From Candidatus Dormiibacterota bacterium (GTDB lineage Bacteria; Chloroflexota; Dormibacteria; Aeolococcales; Aeolococcaceae), in the NCBI GenBank assembly GCA_003170875.1, contig PMYJ01000105.1, positions 1-14,570 on the forward strand: a DNA stretch of 14,570 bases, in the 5' to 3' direction. The position numbers and the translations under genes were made by a program. Of the stretch, positions 13,179 to 14,570 are shown one piece after another (the first letter of the stretch is position 1; every line of letters starts with the position of its first letter). Under the pieces are notes generated by a model. The model was not told the DNA's origin. It did not search any database and saw nothing but the letters and a program-made list of their open reading frames with translations.

Positions 13179-14570
13179 CTACGAGAGCACGACCTCCACG
13201 ACCACGCGCTCGGTCCCGAGCGGGGGTCGCGGCACCACGTCGCCGTCGATCGCCACACCGTCGACCGTCAGCGCCACCGCGTTGCCCGGCCCGTCACGCC
13301 GCACGGTGATCTCGTACCAGGTGTCGCGGAAGAGACGCCGCGCCGTGTACCCCGGCCACGCCGAGGGGAGCACGGGCGCGACCTTCAGCCCGCGGTGAGT
13401 GGGGCGGATGCCGAGTATCCACTGGGTGGCGGCGACGTAGGTCCACGCCGCGGCCCCGGTGAGCCAGGCGTTCCTCCCCAGGCCAAACTGGGGATGCGCC
13501 GGTCCGCAGATGTTCTGGCAGTAGACGTAGGGCTCGACTGCGGCCAGCTCGACATCGGCGCGGGCGAGCGGCAGCAGCTGGCGGTAGTACTCGTAGGCGC
13601 GATCGCCGTCGCCCAGCTGCGCGGCCGCCATGATCGACCAGGCCGCAGCGTGGCAGAAGATGCCGCCATTCTCCTTGGCCCCCGGCGGGTAGGTGGAGGT
13701 GCCGGTGACCCGTGGATCGCCGCCGTCGTACGGAGGCCAGAGCGTGCTGAGCCCGTACGGGGTGTCGAGGAGGTCGTGCGCCGATCTCATGGCGATCTCC
13801 GCGCGCTCCGGAGAGGTGACCTCGCCGATCACGGACCAGCTCTGGGGGATGAGGTTGATCCGGTGGTGCACCTCCGAGGCGACCCCGATCGGCCGCCCCT
13901 CGTCGTCGAAGGCCCGCGCGTACCAGGCGCCGTCCCAGGCGGAGGTGTTGACCGCCTCGGCCATCTCGGCGTGGAGGCGGCGGAACCGCACCGCCTCCTC
14001 GGAGCGGTGCAGGTGGTCGCAGAGCGCGGCCAGGTCGAGGGTGGCGCGGCAGAGCTGCAGGGCGCACCAGACGCTCTCCGCCAGACCCGAGCCGTGGTCG
14101 ACGTTCATGGTGTCGTCCCAGTCGGCGTAGCCGGCGCGGGGCAGCCCGTGGGGCCCTCGATGGGCGAGGACGAAGTCGATCGCCGCCATCATGTGGCCCC
14201 AGACCGTGTCGTCCGCGTCCTCGGGGGGCAGGCCGTCCGGCCCCGGCTGGTACGCCACCAGCCGGTGGATCATGTCGCAGTCCCCGGTCTCGCGCAGGTA
14301 GGCGCAGGTGGCGATGACCAGCCAGAGGTGGTCATCGCTGAACCACTGAGGCCAGGTCGGCCGCTCGGCGGCGAGCCCCGGCCCACCTTCTCCGGTGAGC
14401 GGGAGGAACTGGTGCCAGGTGTGCCCGTCGGCGAACTGAAGCTGCCAGAGCTGCTCCAGGCGGGCCTCGGCGAGGTCCGGCTCGACGTGGGAGGTGGCCA
14501 TGGTGTCCTGGGCGCTGTCGCGCGTCCCCATGCCCCGCCCCAGGCCGGTCTCGTATCCGGAGACGAAGCG
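13179..14570 (-). CDS. GH94 family glycoside phosphorylase, C-terminal part (5' end outside window)
   Basis: The minus-strand frame is open from the window edge (14570) to TAG 13181-13179, giving 463 residues. GH94 enzymes reversibly split beta-glucosides with phosphate to give a sugar 1-phosphate. Family landmarks in order are SGYETGLGRGMGTRDSAQDT near the edge, GHTWHQFLPLTGEGG, QWFSDDHLWLVIATCAYLRE, HRGPHGLPRAGYADWDDTMN with the predicted catalytic acid at Asp153 of the fragment, STYPPGAKENGGIFCHAAAW (phosphate-site His307) and NAWLTGAAAWTYVAATQWIL (Thr371), then a C-terminal beta domain. These resemble cellobiose and chitobiose phosphorylases. The usual ADWND is ADWDD here. Apparent Met at 14531 is internal, since conserved sequence continues upstream. 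Substrate (cellobiose, laminaribiose, chitobiose or beta-1,2-glucan) cannot be decided without the N-terminal domain. Confidence 0.9.
   Translation of the reverse strand, partial: RFVSGYETGLGRGMGTRDSAQDTMATSHVEPDLAEARLEQLWQLQFADGHTWHQFLPLTGEGGPGLAAERPTWPQWFSDDHLWLVIATCAYLRETGDCDMIHRLVAYQPGPDGLPPEDADDTVWGHMMAAIDFVLAHRGPHGLPRAGYADWDDTMNVDHGSGLAESVWCALQLCRATLDLAALCDHLHRSEEAVRFRRLHAEMAEAVNTSAWDGAWYARAFDDEGRPIGVASEVHHRINLIPQSWSVIGEVTSPERAEIAMRSAHDLLDTPYGLSTLWPPYDGGDPRVTGTSTYPPGAKENGGIFCHAAAWSIMAAAQLGDGDRAYEYYRQLLPLARADVELAAVEPYVYCQNICGPAHPQFGLGRNAWLTGAAAWTYVAATQWILGIRPTHRGLKVAPVLPSAWPGYTARRLFRDTWYEITVRRDGPGNAVALTVDGVAIDGDVVPRPPLGTERVVVEVVLS

Noticed and set aside
13103..13258. Longer N-terminus for the small minus-strand membrane protein
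   Set aside because: It would overlap the GH94 3' end and adds only Arg/Ser-rich sequence with no helix.
14492..14531. ATG 14531 or 14501 (minus strand) as the GH94 gene start
   Set aside because: Conserved family sequence (SGYETGLGRG) continues upstream to the window edge, so the gene is cut by the window rather than starting there.
1..14570. CRISPR array, tRNA, rRNA, IS element, phage or toxin-antitoxin genes
   Set aside because: No regularly spaced repeats, cloverleaf, rRNA-like stretch, transposase/integrase motifs or toxin-like small pairs were seen on either strand.

Overview
The window is chromosomal core DNA from a very GC-rich bacterium (about 70% by eye, with strong G/C at third codon positions and many GTG starts). 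Gene order resembles the actinobacterial/Chloroflexota-type arrangement: yebC-ruvC-ruvA-ruvB-secDF, then rimP-nusA-ylxR-infB-rbfA-nrnA-truB-ribF. The fused secDF, the lack of yajC and ylxQ, and the tight junction of the two clusters suggest a deep terrabacterial lineage such as Dormibacterota, Chloroflexota or a basal actinobacterium. This placement is inference; no rRNA or lineage marker is present.

Layout. 1-138 is the 3' end of yebC. 151-2431 is ruvCAB (Holliday-junction branch migration and resolution), joined by 4-base start/stop overlaps. 2428-2574 is a possible 48-codon ORF that overlaps the ruvB stop and the secDF start. 2571-5018 is a single-chain SecDF, the proton-driven booster of Sec export. 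5083-12059 is a compact transcription/translation operon: RimP (30S maturation), NusA (transcription elongation/antitermination), YlxR/RnpM, IF2, RbfA (30S maturation), the DHH nanoRNase NrnA, TruB (tRNA pseudouridine 55) and RibF (FMN/FAD synthesis). 12191-12616 is a membrane-anchored protein with a probable OB-fold. The right end is on the minus strand: a small unrecognised membrane protein (12752-13102) and the C-terminal part of a GH94 glycoside phosphorylase that runs off the window (13179-14570).

How it works together. Genes in each cluster overlap or nearly touch, so they are probably co-transcribed and translationally coupled. Shine-Dalgarno sequences are weak except at a few junctions, where GAGGAG lies exactly five bases before the start. 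secDF and rimP lack such sites but have -10-like hexamers just before their start codons, which suggests (near-)leaderless transcripts.

No phage, IS element, CRISPR array, tRNA or rRNA was seen, and I find no convincing new multi-gene system. The points most worth checking are the possible AUA start of infB, the small ORF ahead of secDF, the three close cysteine pairs in the external part of SecDF, and the two uncharacterised envelope proteins.
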